A DNA stretch of 36,558 nucleotides from Burkholderiales bacterium (GTDB taxonomy: Bacteria > Pseudomonadota > Gammaproteobacteria > Burkholderiales > Burkholderiaceae). Both the position numbers and the translations under genes were made by a program. Below, piece after piece: positions 10,151 to 18,815 of the stretch; the stretch's first letter is position 1, and every line of letters begins with the position of its first letter. The DNA lies in the NCBI GenBank assembly GCA_947371645.1, contig CANBQJ010000010.1, positions 1 to 36,558 of the forward strand. The letters run 5' to 3'. The notes under the pieces were generated by a model. That model worked only from the letters and a program-made list of their open reading frames with translations, did not search any database and was not told the DNA's origin.

Positions 10151-12913
10151 TCAACGGCCTGGCGTGACTTTCAAGACCCCACTGAAGCCACCCGAGGCCC
10201 CCAGGTACAACTGCCCCGCCCCGTCTGTGGCCAGCGCAGTCGGGTAGCAGCCCAGGTCGCCGCCCGCCAGGGTGCTCACCAGGCCGCTGGCGTCCACCAC
10301 GCGCAGAAAGCCAGAGTCCAGCAGGTAGAGGCCACCCGTCCTGGCGTCGAAAGCCAGCGCCGTGGGGTTGGCAAAGCGTGCTTGCGCGCTGAGCCCGCCC
10401 GCGACGGCATAGGTGCCATCGCCCGCATAGGTCAGCACATCGCCTTGCGGCGTGATCTGACGGATCTTGTGGTTGCCGGTGTCGCTGACGTACAGGTTGC
10501 CTCGTGTGTCAAAAGCCAGGCCACTGGGGCGGTTGAAGGCCGCCTCGCTCAGCGAGCCCGTGGCATCGCCCGACGAGCCATCGGCCTGCCCGGCCCACAC
10601 TTGCCATGCGTTGTTGGCGAAGCGCAGCACCTGGTTGCGCGTGGGCTCGACCATGTAAGGCAGACCGTCTGGCCCGATGACCAGGCCCTGAGATCGTGTG
10701 GTCGTCGATGCGATCACGTCCGGGGTCACGGACGGGGTGGTCCAGCCCAGGTCGGGACGCCCCGACTGCAGGAAGCGGTTGACCATCACATCGCTGTCCG
10801 ACGACTGCCGATAGCCCAGGAGGTAGTCGGTGCCCCTGGCGTCCACGGCGACGGCCTCCACGCCCGACAAGGCACCATTGGCCGTGCCGACCTGCCCGCT
10901 GCTGTCGACCACTCGCGTCAGCCCCCCGTCGGCCAGCAGCAACTGGTGCGTCGTGGTGTTCACGGCCAAGGCATAGACATAGCTCAACACGGCGGCACTG
11001 CCCTGGCCATCCTTGGGGGCGCCGGTCTGGCTGCTGCCCACCCACTTGGTCAAGGTGGTGCGGGCAGCGGTGTTGCCCACCACGCCCGTCCAGATGCTCG
11101 TGCGGCCGCCCAAGCTGGAAACCAGCTTGAACATCACACCGTCGGGCAGCGGCGTCTGGGGCATCTGGATGTTCAGGTGCAGCACGTCGCCGTTGTGGCC
11201 CTGGCGCCGGTCCAGCGCGAAGCTCACCGGCGTGGCGCCGTTGATGTCGGGCACCGCCTGCACGCTCACGCGCCAGTCGCCATAGGTGGGCCCGTCTGAC
11301 AGCAACTGAACGGGAATGCTCACCTGGCCACCGGGCGGGATCGCCACGCCATGTGCCACGCCGCCAGCGCCATTGGCTTGCAGCTGAAGCACATCGTTCA
11401 ACACCGGCACGCTGTAGAAGCCGGGGCCATCGGGTTGATCGGATGGCACGCAGGCATCGTGGTAAGCCGCCGCCGCCTGGTTGGACCAGACCCGCGCGAT
11501 CCGGTCGCCATCGGTGCTCCACGCGCCGGCGTTCTCGAGGTGCTCGCACATGTCGCCGATCTCGGCGCCACCGAACACCAAGGCCCAGGAGATGTCGCCC
11601 GCCACGTTGCGGATGCCGCGCACGCTCGGGTCCACCACGCCCTCCAGCACCTCGTGTGACACGACCGTGGTGGCTCGGCCAGCGCCCTTCACACAGTTCG
11701 GTATCACCGCGTAGGGCAAAGAGGAGCCATCCTTCAACTTGAAGACGTTGTGGAAGCCGCCCGGGCCACCGCCCACACAGGTCTTGGCGCCAGCAGCAGA
11801 CACCTGCACCTGGGTGGCCGGCGGGTAATAGAGGATCACGTAAGTGTTGGGATCTGGCTTGATCGTGCCGTCGCTCACGCGCGCCTGAAGCCAGCTTTGA
11901 ACGTCGGCGTCGGTCAAGGCGGTCGGGGCTGTCGTGGTGATGCTCACGGTGGGGGCCACCGTGGCCGCGCCCACGCCGTATTCCTTCAAGGCCTGCCAGT
12001 TGCTGGACGCCACCAACCGCCCCAGGAAGGCCACTTTGGCGTCGCCATCGCTGGTGTTGCTGAACAGAACGGGGACCAGGCTGGGCGTGGCCAGCACCGG
12101 CGTCGCGGCCGGGTCCAGGGCCTTGACCTGGGGCATGGTCGGATGGAAGGCCGGGTAAGCCGATGCGGCCTGGGCCACGGGTGAGGAGCCTGTCCCTGCG
12201 GCATAACGTGTCAGCGAGAAGTCCTCATGCTGCAGCGTTCCCTGCTGCATGGCATTGGCCGCATAGGTGTAGTCGATGCTGCAGTGCAGATTGAGGTGCA
12301 GATCGGGCGACCACTGGCAATGCGCATCGACAAAAGCCGGGATGTTGGCCTCGCCCACAGGTTGGCCGGTCAGTGTGTAGTGCACGTTGAGCACGCGATA
12401 AGCCACGCGATTCATCGTGAAGGTGGCCTCGCTGTCCACAGACCCACTCGACTGGACCACGTCTTCGTTGGTGCAGCGCCGGGTGAAGGCCAGCTGCCAG
12501 GTCTGGCCCAGGGCCAGTTGGTCCGGGTACACGGTCTGTGCTGGCAGGTAGGCACAGCCACCCGACATCAGCTGATGGCCCGCAGCGTTGCCCGAAGAGG
12601 TGATGACGGCGCCGGACGCGACATCGGTGCGGCTGCTGCCGTAGCTGCCGTCCGGACGCTGGACGTCCACCGCGTACTCGTAGCTGTCTTGCTCGCTTTG
12701 CGTGGTGGCCCCCGAGCCCGTGTAGAGCAGCTTCGTGGCATCTTCAGACCAGTTGTCGCCAAACTGGCGCACCGACTGGGTCTGCTGCGCAGTGGGGCTT
12801 GCGGCAGGCTGCCCACCCGCGCCTCCCCCGCCACCGCAGGCCACCAGCAGGCTGATCGACAACAGCATGCTGACGCATGCCCACACCCGACGGGCTGCGG
12901 CCCCTTGACTCAT
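10151..12913 (-). CDS. Lipoprotein with HExxE-type segment and C-terminal NHL-like propeller
   Basis: A 920-residue predicted lipoprotein. The start at 12913 gives a lipoprotein signal (SMLLSISLLVAC) with lipid-bearing Cys26 followed by a poly-Gly linker. Residues ~30-260 form a domain I do not recognise. At ~416-430 a VVSHEVLEGVVDP segment (His420) is followed by GGAEIGDMCEH and VWSNQAAAAYHDAC, a pattern seen in EXORDIUM-like and related secreted proteins with SHExxEAxxDP motifs; metal binding is possible but unproven. From ~650 onward, repeats such as LAFDTRGNLYVSDTGNHKIR indicate an NHL/SMP-30-type beta-propeller. It is probably anchored in the outer membrane. An upstream in-frame start (13030) would put the signal internal and is less likely. 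Confidence 0.75.
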   Translation of the reverse strand: MSQGAAARRVWACVSMLLSISLLVACGGGGGAGGQPAASPTAQQTQSVRQFGDNWSEDATKLLYTGSGATTQSEQDSYEYAVDVQRPDGSYGSSRTDVASGAVITSSGNAAGHQLMSGGCAYLPAQTVYPDQLALGQTWQLAFTRRCTNEDVVQSSGSVDSEATFTMNRVAYRVLNVHYTLTGQPVGEANIPAFVDAHCQWSPDLHLNLHCSIDYTYAANAMQQGTLQHEDFSLTRYAAGTGSSPVAQAASAYPAFHPTMPQVKALDPAATPVLATPSLVPVLFSNTSDGDAKVAFLGRLVASSNWQALKEYGVGAATVAPTVSITTTAPTALTDADVQSWLQARVSDGTIKPDPNTYVILYYPPATQVQVSAAGAKTCVGGGPGGFHNVFKLKDGSSLPYAVIPNCVKGAGRATTVVSHEVLEGVVDPSVRGIRNVAGDISWALVFGGAEIGDMCEHLENAGAWSTDGDRIARVWSNQAAAAYHDACVPSDQPDGPGFYSVPVLNDVLQLQANGAGGVAHGVAIPPGGQVSIPVQLLSDGPTYGDWRVSVQAVPDINGATPVSFALDRRQGHNGDVLHLNIQMPQTPLPDGVMFKLVSSLGGRTSIWTGVVGNTAARTTLTKWVGSSQTGAPKDGQGSAAVLSYVYALAVNTTTHQLLLADGGLTRVVDSSGQVGTANGALSGVEAVAVDARGTDYLLGYRQSSDSDVMVNRFLQSGRPDLGWTTPSVTPDVIASTTTRSQGLVIGPDGLPYMVEPTRNQVLRFANNAWQVWAGQADGSSGDATGSLSEAAFNRPSGLAFDTRGNLYVSDTGNHKIRQITPQGDVLTYAGDGTYAVAGGLSAQARFANPTALAFDARTGGLYLLDSGFLRVVDASGLVSTLAGGDLGCYPTALATDGAGQLYLGASGGFSGVLKVTPGR

Positions 12914-13077
12914 GTTCTGTCCCTGAATGATCTTGTGCACGACGCCCGGTTTTACATCCGGGCACTCGGGCGGCAGTATGCTGAAAATACGCCCCTCAAA
13001 CCGAGGGCGGCCTGCGGTCGAGAGGCGCACACTCCGGCGCTTTACACATCTTTTCGATGGCGGCGTCGCGGCCGGAC

Positions 13078-13455
13078 TCAGCGCGGCGATGACGCCAAGC
13101 GGGGGGCGTCCACCCGCGTGAACGCATAGCCGTCCTCGCGGATGGCCTCGATCACCTCGCTCAGACGTGCCAGCGTGTTGGCATGGATCTCATGCAGGGC
13201 CGGCAGCTGTCCACATGCCAGCCCACGATGGGGTAACCGTGGTCATGCAGCACCTCGTTGCCCGGGCAGGTGGTGCTTGCTGGCCAGTGCCTTCTCGTCG
13301 ATGAGGAAGAAGGTGGCCGGAATGCCGCAGCGGTCCAGCACCGCCAGGATCTGCTCGGTGTGCTCGGGGTCGGGCCCGTCGTCGAAGCTCAGGGCCACGA
13401 CAACGCCGGGCGGTGGTGTGGCGATGTCCGACTCGAAGCGACACTGCTGGCGCAT
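13078..13455 (-). pseudogene. Decayed polysaccharide deacetylase (NodB domain)
   Basis: Three pieces of one NodB-type deacetylase lie in order but in changing frames. From 13455 the frame reads VVVALSFDDGPDPEHTEQI and GIPATFFLIDEKALASK, then hits TGA at 13243-13245. In the next frame, NEVLHDHGYPIVGWHVDS follows (from about 13259). After ~13200 the first frame resumes with ALHEIHANTLARLSEVIEAI and ends at TGA 13078-13080. The catalytic SFDDGP is kept, but the zinc-binding HxxxH region expected between the first two pieces is absent, so at least two internal deletions have occurred. Family enzymes are ~200 residues or more in this domain; what remains is ~125 codons. It lies between the lipoprotein gene and an unknown gene on the other strand. 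Confidence 0.8.
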
Positions 13456-13720
13456 GGTGCAGAGTGGCCAGGCTCGCGCTGCCCATGGCCCGATAAATGC
13501 AATGTCAGTGCTCAGGAGTGCCGCACTTGTCGGCTTTGCATCCGGGCAACACGGCCTGGACCCATGGATCCCCCCCGCACGATCCCACCCTGGCCAGCCC
13601 TTCACCTGGCCATCTCCGCGCCTGCCCAGAAGACGTGTCCTGACGTGATGTCGCGGGCCGGGTCTTTTCACGCGCCTTCTCGCTTCCCCATGCGAAAGCA
13701 TTGACCTACCTGGACCCGTC

Positions 13721-14251
13721 ATGACCACTGCCACCACCTCCCCTGCCTTCCAGCGCCTTGAAGCCGAGGGCCGCCTGCTCAAACCCGCCCTCCTGGGCCC
13801 CACGCGCGTGGCCGACCGTTTCGGCTTTCGGGGCGAAATCGCGCTGAGCACGGATCCGGCCGTGACCCTTGAAGCCGTGTTCGCGACAGCGGACGGCGGT
13901 GAGGCAGCCCTGTCCTTCCTGGCGGGCTCGCTCACCACCTTCAAGCATCTGCCCACCCTGGTCGAGGCCCTGGGCGACAACGTCAAGCCTGGCGGCAAGT
14001 ACTTCATCTACGTCTCCGATCTGGGCCGTGCATCGCGCTACCAGATCGAATTCAAGGGCGTGTCCTTCTACATCCTGCCCATTGACGACACCTCGGTCTA
14101 CAACGAGCTGATCGACTTCCTCTACCTCGACAAGACCAAGATGAAGAAGATGGACACGGCCGACAAGGTGGACACGATTGCCGATGGCGCCCTCAAGTAC
14201 AGCCAGGCTTATGAAGCCATCAGCTACGAAGAGGGCCTCAAGCGCCTGTGA
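13721..14251 (+). CDS. Hypothetical protein, 176 residues
   Basis: I do not recognise this protein. It has no signal peptide or membrane span and looks like a soluble alpha/beta protein: a hydrophobic core strand KYFIYVSDLG (~residues 91-100), then YQIEFKGVSFYILPIDD, and a helical C-terminus rich in Lys/Asp (DKTKMKKMDTADKVDT). The codon use matches its neighbours, supporting a real gene. The start ATG 13721 has only a weak ribosome site. A strong palindrome follows 14 bases after the stop. The upstream neighbour is a deacetylase pseudogene on the other strand; the context gives no functional hint. Confidence 0.7.
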   Translation: MTTATTSPAFQRLEAEGRLLKPALLGPTRVADRFGFRGEIALSTDPAVTLEAVFATADGGEAALSFLAGSLTTFKHLPTLVEALGDNVKPGGKYFIYVSDLGRASRYQIEFKGVSFYILPIDDTSVYNELIDFLYLDKTKMKKMDTADKVDTIADGALKYSQAYEAISYEEGLKRL

Positions 14252-14265
14252 CCCGGGCCTTGAAC

Positions 14266-14292
14266 ACATTCACGACAAGTTGTCGTGAATGT
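14266..14292. promoter_or_regulatory. Perfect 13-base-arm palindrome (operator or terminator hairpin)
   Basis: ACATTCACGACAA (14266-14278), centre G, TTGTCGTGAATGT (14280-14292). It is 14 bases after the stop of the 176-residue gene and 64 bases before the next start. There is no U-tract, and the odd centre with long perfect arms resembles an operator for a dimeric repressor as much as a terminator. Confidence 0.55.
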
Positions 14293-14356
14293 CGGCTTAC
14301 CGCCGCACAATGCGGGCCATTGCCACGCCCCTGGCCCGCACCGTCGGCCTCATCCC

Positions 14357-16189
14357 ATGCGCCTTGCCTCGCCACACACCCGTGCCGCCCGCTACCTGTC
14401 GGCCTTTGGGCTGGTCTGCGCCCTGGCGCTCCCCTGGGCGGCCCACGCGGTCAAGCTGACGGGTCACGTGACCCTGGCAGGCGGGCAGCCCGCAGCAGGC
14501 GCGCTGGTCACGCTCTTCAATGAAGCCAAAGACCGCAAAGAGACGGTCTACACGGCCACAGACGGCAGCTATGCCATCAGCTCTTCGTTCACCGGCCAGC
14601 TCACCTTGCGGGCACGTGCCCACATGCTGCAGGACGTGACCAAGACACTGAGCGGCACCCAAGGTGAGCAGCCTCTCGCCATGGACTTCCAGATGGCGCC
14701 CTACGCCAACGCCCAGGCGCTGTCCGACAGCCTCACCGCATCGGCCCACATCACGGGCGTGACCTTCGAGAGCCCCGCCGTGCGCACGGCCTTCATCAGC
14801 CAGTGCAACTACTGCCACCAGATCGGCAATGCGCTCACACGCAAGCCCAAGGACGTGTCCTTGTGGGAAGACATCATGAAGCGCATGGAAGGCTATGGCG
14901 CGCTGCTCACCTATGGCGAGTTCAAGAGCATCGCCAAGAGCCTGAGCAAAGGCCTGGACGGCCAGCCCATCCAGGCCATGCAGAAGTACACCGCCAGCGA
15001 CGAGCTGTCCAAAGCCAAGATCACCGAATGGCATGTGGGCGACGCCGCCACCTTCGTGCACGACACCGACGTGGCCCAGGACGGCCACCTCTATGGCACC
15101 GACGAAGGCCACGACACCCTGTGGGAGCTGGACCGCAGCACCGGCAAGATCACGGCCCACCACCTGCCCGACGTGGACCTGCCTCAAGGGGGTTACTTTG
15201 CCGGCATGCAGCTGCCTCTCGGCGTGTTCACCGGCAAGCACGGGCCGCACAGCCTGGCCCAGGGCAAGGACGGCCGCATCTGGATCACCAACGCGCTGTC
15301 GTCGCTGCTGATCTCTTACGACCCCAAGACGCAGGCCTTCAAGAGCTACAAAATCGATGAGCCGGCGTTTTACATGCACACCATCCGCATCGACGCGGAC
15401 GGCATCATCTGGTTCACGGTCGCCGTGTCGAACAAGGTCGGGCGCTTCGACCCCAAGACCGAAACCTTCACGATGATCCACCTGCCGGACAACTGGGTCA
15501 TCCGCACCTTCAGCGAATACGGCCTGCCCACGGTGTTCAAGCTGGCGGCCCGCTTCTTCCCGGCGAAGAACATCCCCACGCAGTTGTCACCGCACCAGTG
15601 GTTCATGGGCCGCGCCATGTACAAGTTGCCCTATGGCATCGACGTCAACCCCAAGGATGGCTCGATCTGGTACGCCAAGTTGCTGGACAACAAAATCGGG
15701 CGCATCGACCCCAGGACGCTGGCGGTACAGGAGTTCGACACGCCGCTGGGCGGGCCCCGTCGGCCGCGCTTCGACAAGGACGGCATCTTGTGGATCCCCG
15801 CGTTTGACGACAGCGCGCTGATGCGCTTCGATCCGGTCAGCAAGACATTTGAGAGCTACAAGCTGCCTCTGCTGGCCGCCAACGAGTACGAAACCCCGTA
15901 TGCGCTGAACGTCCACCCGAAGACCGGCGACATCTGGATCACGTCCAACATGTCGGACCGTGTCCTGCGCTTCAACCCGCGCACCAAGACCTTCATCGCC
16001 TACCCCAGCCCGACACGGGTGACCTGGTTGCGCGACCTGGTGTTCACCCAGGATGGGCAGGTGTGTTCCAGCTCATCCAACCTGCCGGCATGGGGCATAG
16101 AAGATGGCAAGGACGCCTTCTTCTGCCTGGACCCGGATGGCGGCAGGCGCGACCGGCAGGCGACCCTGGGCAGTGCGGCCAGGCACTGA
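14357..16189 (+). CDS. Exported c-type-heme protein with Vgb-like beta-propeller
   Basis: A 610-residue predicted periplasmic protein. Signal peptide: residues 1-31 (LSAFGLVCALALPWAAHA). Residues ~33-115 form a carboxypeptidase-regulatory-like beta-sandwich (LTGHVTLAGGQPAAGALVT...). A single heme c motif CNYCH is at residues 150-154 within a helical segment. The rest (~210-600) is a beta-propeller of repeats such as GRIWITNALSSLLISYDPKT, GIIWFTVAVSNKVGRFDPKT and GSIWYAKLLDNKIGRIDPRT, like virginiamycin B lyase/SMP-30 propellers. The heme suggests electron transfer coupled to the propeller; the substrate is unknown. The start was chosen for the signal peptide; no clear Shine-Dalgarno is visible. 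The palindrome at 14266-14292 may control it. Confidence 0.8.
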   Translation: MRLASPHTRAARYLSAFGLVCALALPWAAHAVKLTGHVTLAGGQPAAGALVTLFNEAKDRKETVYTATDGSYAISSSFTGQLTLRARAHMLQDVTKTLSGTQGEQPLAMDFQMAPYANAQALSDSLTASAHITGVTFESPAVRTAFISQCNYCHQIGNALTRKPKDVSLWEDIMKRMEGYGALLTYGEFKSIAKSLSKGLDGQPIQAMQKYTASDELSKAKITEWHVGDAATFVHDTDVAQDGHLYGTDEGHDTLWELDRSTGKITAHHLPDVDLPQGGYFAGMQLPLGVFTGKHGPHSLAQGKDGRIWITNALSSLLISYDPKTQAFKSYKIDEPAFYMHTIRIDADGIIWFTVAVSNKVGRFDPKTETFTMIHLPDNWVIRTFSEYGLPTVFKLAARFFPAKNIPTQLSPHQWFMGRAMYKLPYGIDVNPKDGSIWYAKLLDNKIGRIDPRTLAVQEFDTPLGGPRRPRFDKDGILWIPAFDDSALMRFDPVSKTFESYKLPLLAANEYETPYALNVHPKTGDIWITSNMSDRVLRFNPRTKTFIAYPSPTRVTWLRDLVFTQDGQVCSSSSNLPAWGIEDGKDAFFCLDPDGGRRDRQATLGSAARH

Positions 16190-16218
16190 GCAGCAAGGGG
16201 CGCAGCGGCGCAGGGGCG

Positions 16219-16515
16219 TCACTCAACCAGGTCAACGCCCAGGAGGATCTCGGCCATGCCCGTGTTGTAGACCGACACCGACAAGGCCACGGTGGTGCCG
16301 GGCTCGACTTCCTTGCCACTGGCGTCCAGCACGCTGGCCACCGGCGTCTTGAGCAGCGGCAGGAGCTGGTTGGGGGCCAGGCCGCAGTTGCCCATCTGGC
16401 TGGCGCTCAGTTCGTACTTCTGGCCGCGCCCGACCACACCCAGCTTCAGCAGACGGCCCAGGGTGTTGCGGTCGTTGTTGGCCATGGGGGCAACTTGAAC
16501 GCTGATGGTGGTCAT
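16219..16515 (-). CDS. Hypothetical protein, 98 residues
   Basis: A small protein I cannot assign. The start at 16515 is supported by GGAG about 7 bases upstream; the frame extends further but without a ribosome site. The sequence is soluble, without signal peptide: MTTISVQVAPMANNDRNTLG, a single Cys in MGNCGLAPNQ, then a beta-rich C-terminal half (TTVALSVSVYNTGMAEILLG). It converges on the heme-propeller gene with a 29-base gap and is divergent from the phosphohexomutase homologue. The two neighbours give no shared theme. Confidence 0.6.
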   Translation of the reverse strand: MTTISVQVAPMANNDRNTLGRLLKLGVVGRGQKYELSASQMGNCGLAPNQLLPLLKTPVASVLDASGKEVEPGTTVALSVSVYNTGMAEILLGVDLVE

Positions 16516-16635
16516 GGCGGTACTCCAGGCAGGTGTTGAGGTGTTGGCAGCCACGATAGCAAGGCCAGGCTGCGGCCGATGGCAGGGGCCAGAGCGCCCC
16601 AGCGCCCGCATCAACCTTTGCGGGCGCCTTCCTCT

Positions 16636-16689
16636 TTGCGCAATTCCTCGCAATTCCTACTACGCCCGTTCGGAACTGCAATTGCGCAA
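16636..16689. repeat. Inverted repeat TTGCGCAATT / AATTGCGCAA
   Basis: Perfect 10-base arms at 16636-16645 and 16680-16689 lie in the divergent intergenic region 35 bases before the phosphohexomutase-like start. A second CGCAATTCC copy sits between the arms. It could be a two-site operator; nothing identifies the factor. Confidence 0.4.
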
Positions 16690-16723
16690 GCTGTGGTCTG
16701 TGCCGAACTTTTCTGGATCCGCC

Positions 16724-18157
16724 ATGTCTGCTGCCCTCGCCCCTGCCGACCTCGCCCTCCCCCTCGAGGTCTTTCACCCCTCCTGTGTGCGTGGCCAGGT
16801 GCGCCAGACCTTGACGCCCGCGTTCTGCGAGCGCCTGGGGCTGGCCCTGGGCTCCGAGGCCCGTGCGCGTGGCTTCAACAAGATCGTCGTGGCCCGCGAT
16901 GCCCGCTTGTTGTCTCAGGACTACGCGTCCAGCCTGATGGGCGGCTTGAACAACGCCGGGGTGGATGTGGTGGACCTGACCCTGGCGCCCATCGGCGTGA
17001 TGCAGCTGGCCGCGCACGAGCTGGCCCAAGGCTGCGGCGTCATCGTCTCCGGTGGGCGCAGTGCCGCGGCCTGGGACGGCTTCAAGGTCATGCTGGGCGG
17101 GGCGCCGCTGGTCACGGCCGACTGGCTGCGGCTGCAAGAGCGCATGAGCCAGGCGGAGTTCCTGAAAGGCTCGGGAGAGTTCGACCGCGAACCTCAGCTG
17201 GAGGCCTACGTCGAGCGCATGGCCGCGGGCATCCAGCTGAGCCGCCCGGTCAAGCTCGTCGTCGACCACGGCAACGGCGCGACCGCCGTCGTGGGCGCAG
17301 ACCTGCTCAAGCGCCTGGGCTGCAGCGTCCACGAGATCTGGCCTCAGGTGGACGGCAACTTCCCCAACCACTTCCCCGATCCCACCTCGCCCGACAACTT
17401 CGTCGACGTGATCTCGGTGCAGCGCAGCAGCGCACAGGGCGAGTTGGGCATCGTGTTCAGCGGCGACGGCGCGGGCCTGGGCGTGGTGGACACGCGCGGC
17501 TATGCGGTCGACCCCGACCGCGTGCTGATGCTGCTGGCGGCAGACCTCCTGGCACACACACCAGGCGCCACCGTGGTCGGTGATGCACGTTGTTCAGAGC
17601 GTGTGGCCGCCTTCGTCACCGCGCTGGGGGGCCAGTTCATCATGGCGCCCGTGGGCCATGCCCGCGTGGAGCAGGTGATGCGCGACAGCGGCGCCCAGCT
17701 GGCCGGCGACCTCGCGGGCCACTACTACTTTGCCGACCACTGGCTGGGGCATGACGATGCCCTCTACGCGGCAGCCCGGCTGGCCCAGGCCTTGTCGAGG
17801 CACCCGGACCAGGCGGCTGGCGCGGCCGCCCTGGCCGCCCTGCCCAAAGCACAAGCCCCCACGGAGATCCGCATGAAGGCCGGTGCACAGACCGTGGACG
17901 ATCTCTTGCAGGAACTGGCGCCCCAAAGCTTCGATGGCGGCAAGGTGCTCCGCCTGGAAGGCTCGGCCAGCAGCAGCGGGCTGGAAGGCCTGCGCGTGGT
18001 CTGGCCGGATGGCCTCTGTGTGGTCCGCGCCAGCACCACCACACCCGGCCTGGTCTTGCGCTTTGAAGGCAGCACCGCAGCGGCCCTGCAACAGGCCCAT
18101 GCCCGCTTCAAGGCGGCCTTTGCCGTCATCCGGCCTGGCGTCACCTTGCCATTTTGA
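16724..18157 (+). CDS. Phosphomannomutase/phosphoglucomutase homologue, probable pseudoenzyme
   Basis: A 477-residue protein aligning end to end with AlgC/ManB-type alpha-D-phosphohexomutases (family ~460), which interconvert hexose 1- and 6-phosphates. Overall folds and landmarks are intact, but the catalytic loops are not. The phosphoserine loop TGSHNP is SGGRSA at residues 109-114, so the nucleophilic Ser is Gly111. The metal loop DGDGDR is SGDGAG at 246-251, with two of three Mg ligands and the Arg gone. The sugar loop GEMSGH is GDLAGH at 328-333. The phosphate loop RASNTTP is near normal (RASTTTP, 435-441). The clean frame and normal codon use argue for a kept, non-catalytic role rather than decay. 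ATG 16724 starts at the family N-terminus; the ribosome site is weak. Confidence 0.85.
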   Translation: MSAALAPADLALPLEVFHPSCVRGQVRQTLTPAFCERLGLALGSEARARGFNKIVVARDARLLSQDYASSLMGGLNNAGVDVVDLTLAPIGVMQLAAHELAQGCGVIVSGGRSAAAWDGFKVMLGGAPLVTADWLRLQERMSQAEFLKGSGEFDREPQLEAYVERMAAGIQLSRPVKLVVDHGNGATAVVGADLLKRLGCSVHEIWPQVDGNFPNHFPDPTSPDNFVDVISVQRSSAQGELGIVFSGDGAGLGVVDTRGYAVDPDRVLMLLAADLLAHTPGATVVGDARCSERVAAFVTALGGQFIMAPVGHARVEQVMRDSGAQLAGDLAGHYYFADHWLGHDDALYAAARLAQALSRHPDQAAGAAALAALPKAQAPTEIRMKAGAQTVDDLLQELAPQSFDGGKVLRLEGSASSSGLEGLRVVWPDGLCVVRASTTTPGLVLRFEGSTAAALQQAHARFKAAFAVIRPGVTLPF

Positions 18158-18176
18158 AAGGCCTGTTCAACTCAGC

Positions 18177-18815
18177 TCACTTGAGGGTGCTCACCAGCTG
18201 CGCCAGCGGGCGGCGCGCCTTCTTGAGGTTGACCAGCCAGTCGCCCGAGGCGTCGCGGTAGCCCAGCGGCAAGAGCACCACCGAGCGCAGGCCCTGGGCA
18301 CGCAGGCCCAGGATCTCGTCGACCTTGGCCGGGTCGAAGCCTTCCATGGGGGTGGCGTCCACACCCACTTCGGCGGCGGCCAGCAGGGCCGTGCCCACGG
18401 CGATGTAAGCCTGGCGTGCAGCATGCTGGTGGTTCACCTCTGCGCCGCGCGGCGGGTAGGTGGCCAGCACCTGCTGGCGGTAGGCTTCCCAGCCTTCGTT
18501 CTTGATGCCGCGCACCTCGTTGACCAGGTCGAAGGCGGCGTTGATGCGCTCGGGCGTGTAGTCGTCCCAGGCGGCAAAGACCAGCAGGTGAGAACCATCG
18601 GTGACCTGGCCCTGGCCCCAGGCATTCGGCTTGATCTGCGCACGCAGCTCGGGGTTGGTCACCACCAGCACGTGATAGGGCTGCAGGCCGCTGGAGCTGG
18701 CCGTGAGGCGGATGGCCTCCAGGACATGGGTCACCTTGTCTTCAGGCACGGCCTGGGTGGGGTCGAACTTCTTGGTGGCATAGCGCCAGTTGAGCAGCTG
18801 GATCAGGTCAGACAT
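18177..18815 (-). CDS. Nitroreductase-family NAD(P)H-dependent flavoprotein
   Basis: A 212-residue FMN-dependent oxidoreductase of the NfsB/NfnB group, which reduces nitro compounds or quinones in the cytoplasm as a dimer. Family features: the N-terminal RYATKKFDP motif (FMN phosphate contact), the SSSGLQPYHVLVV segment, and C-terminal EGFDPAKVDEILGL and SVVLLPLGYRD. Length matches (~215). It converges on the phosphohexomutase homologue with a 19-base gap and is divergent from gshA with ~230 bases between. A redox or glutathione link with gshA is only suggested by position. Confidence 0.88.
   Translation of the reverse strand: MSDLIQLLNWRYATKKFDPTQAVPEDKVTHVLEAIRLTASSSGLQPYHVLVVTNPELRAQIKPNAWGQGQVTDGSHLLVFAAWDDYTPERINAAFDLVNEVRGIKNEGWEAYRQQVLATYPPRGAEVNHQHAARQAYIAVGTALLAAAEVGVDATPMEGFDPAKVDEILGLRAQGLRSVVLLPLGYRDASGDWLVNLKKARRPLAQLVSTLK

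Noticed and set aside
13456..14007. N-terminal extension of the deacetylase pseudogene frame
   Set aside because: The upstream part has no NodB-family character and overlaps the unknown plus-strand gene.
14297..15481. 394-codon frame opposite the heme-propeller gene
   Set aside because: Antisense shadow without motifs.
16600..16723. Mobile-element end suggested by repeated CGCAATTCC
   Set aside because: No transposase, target duplication or paired terminal repeat around it; better explained as regulatory repeats.
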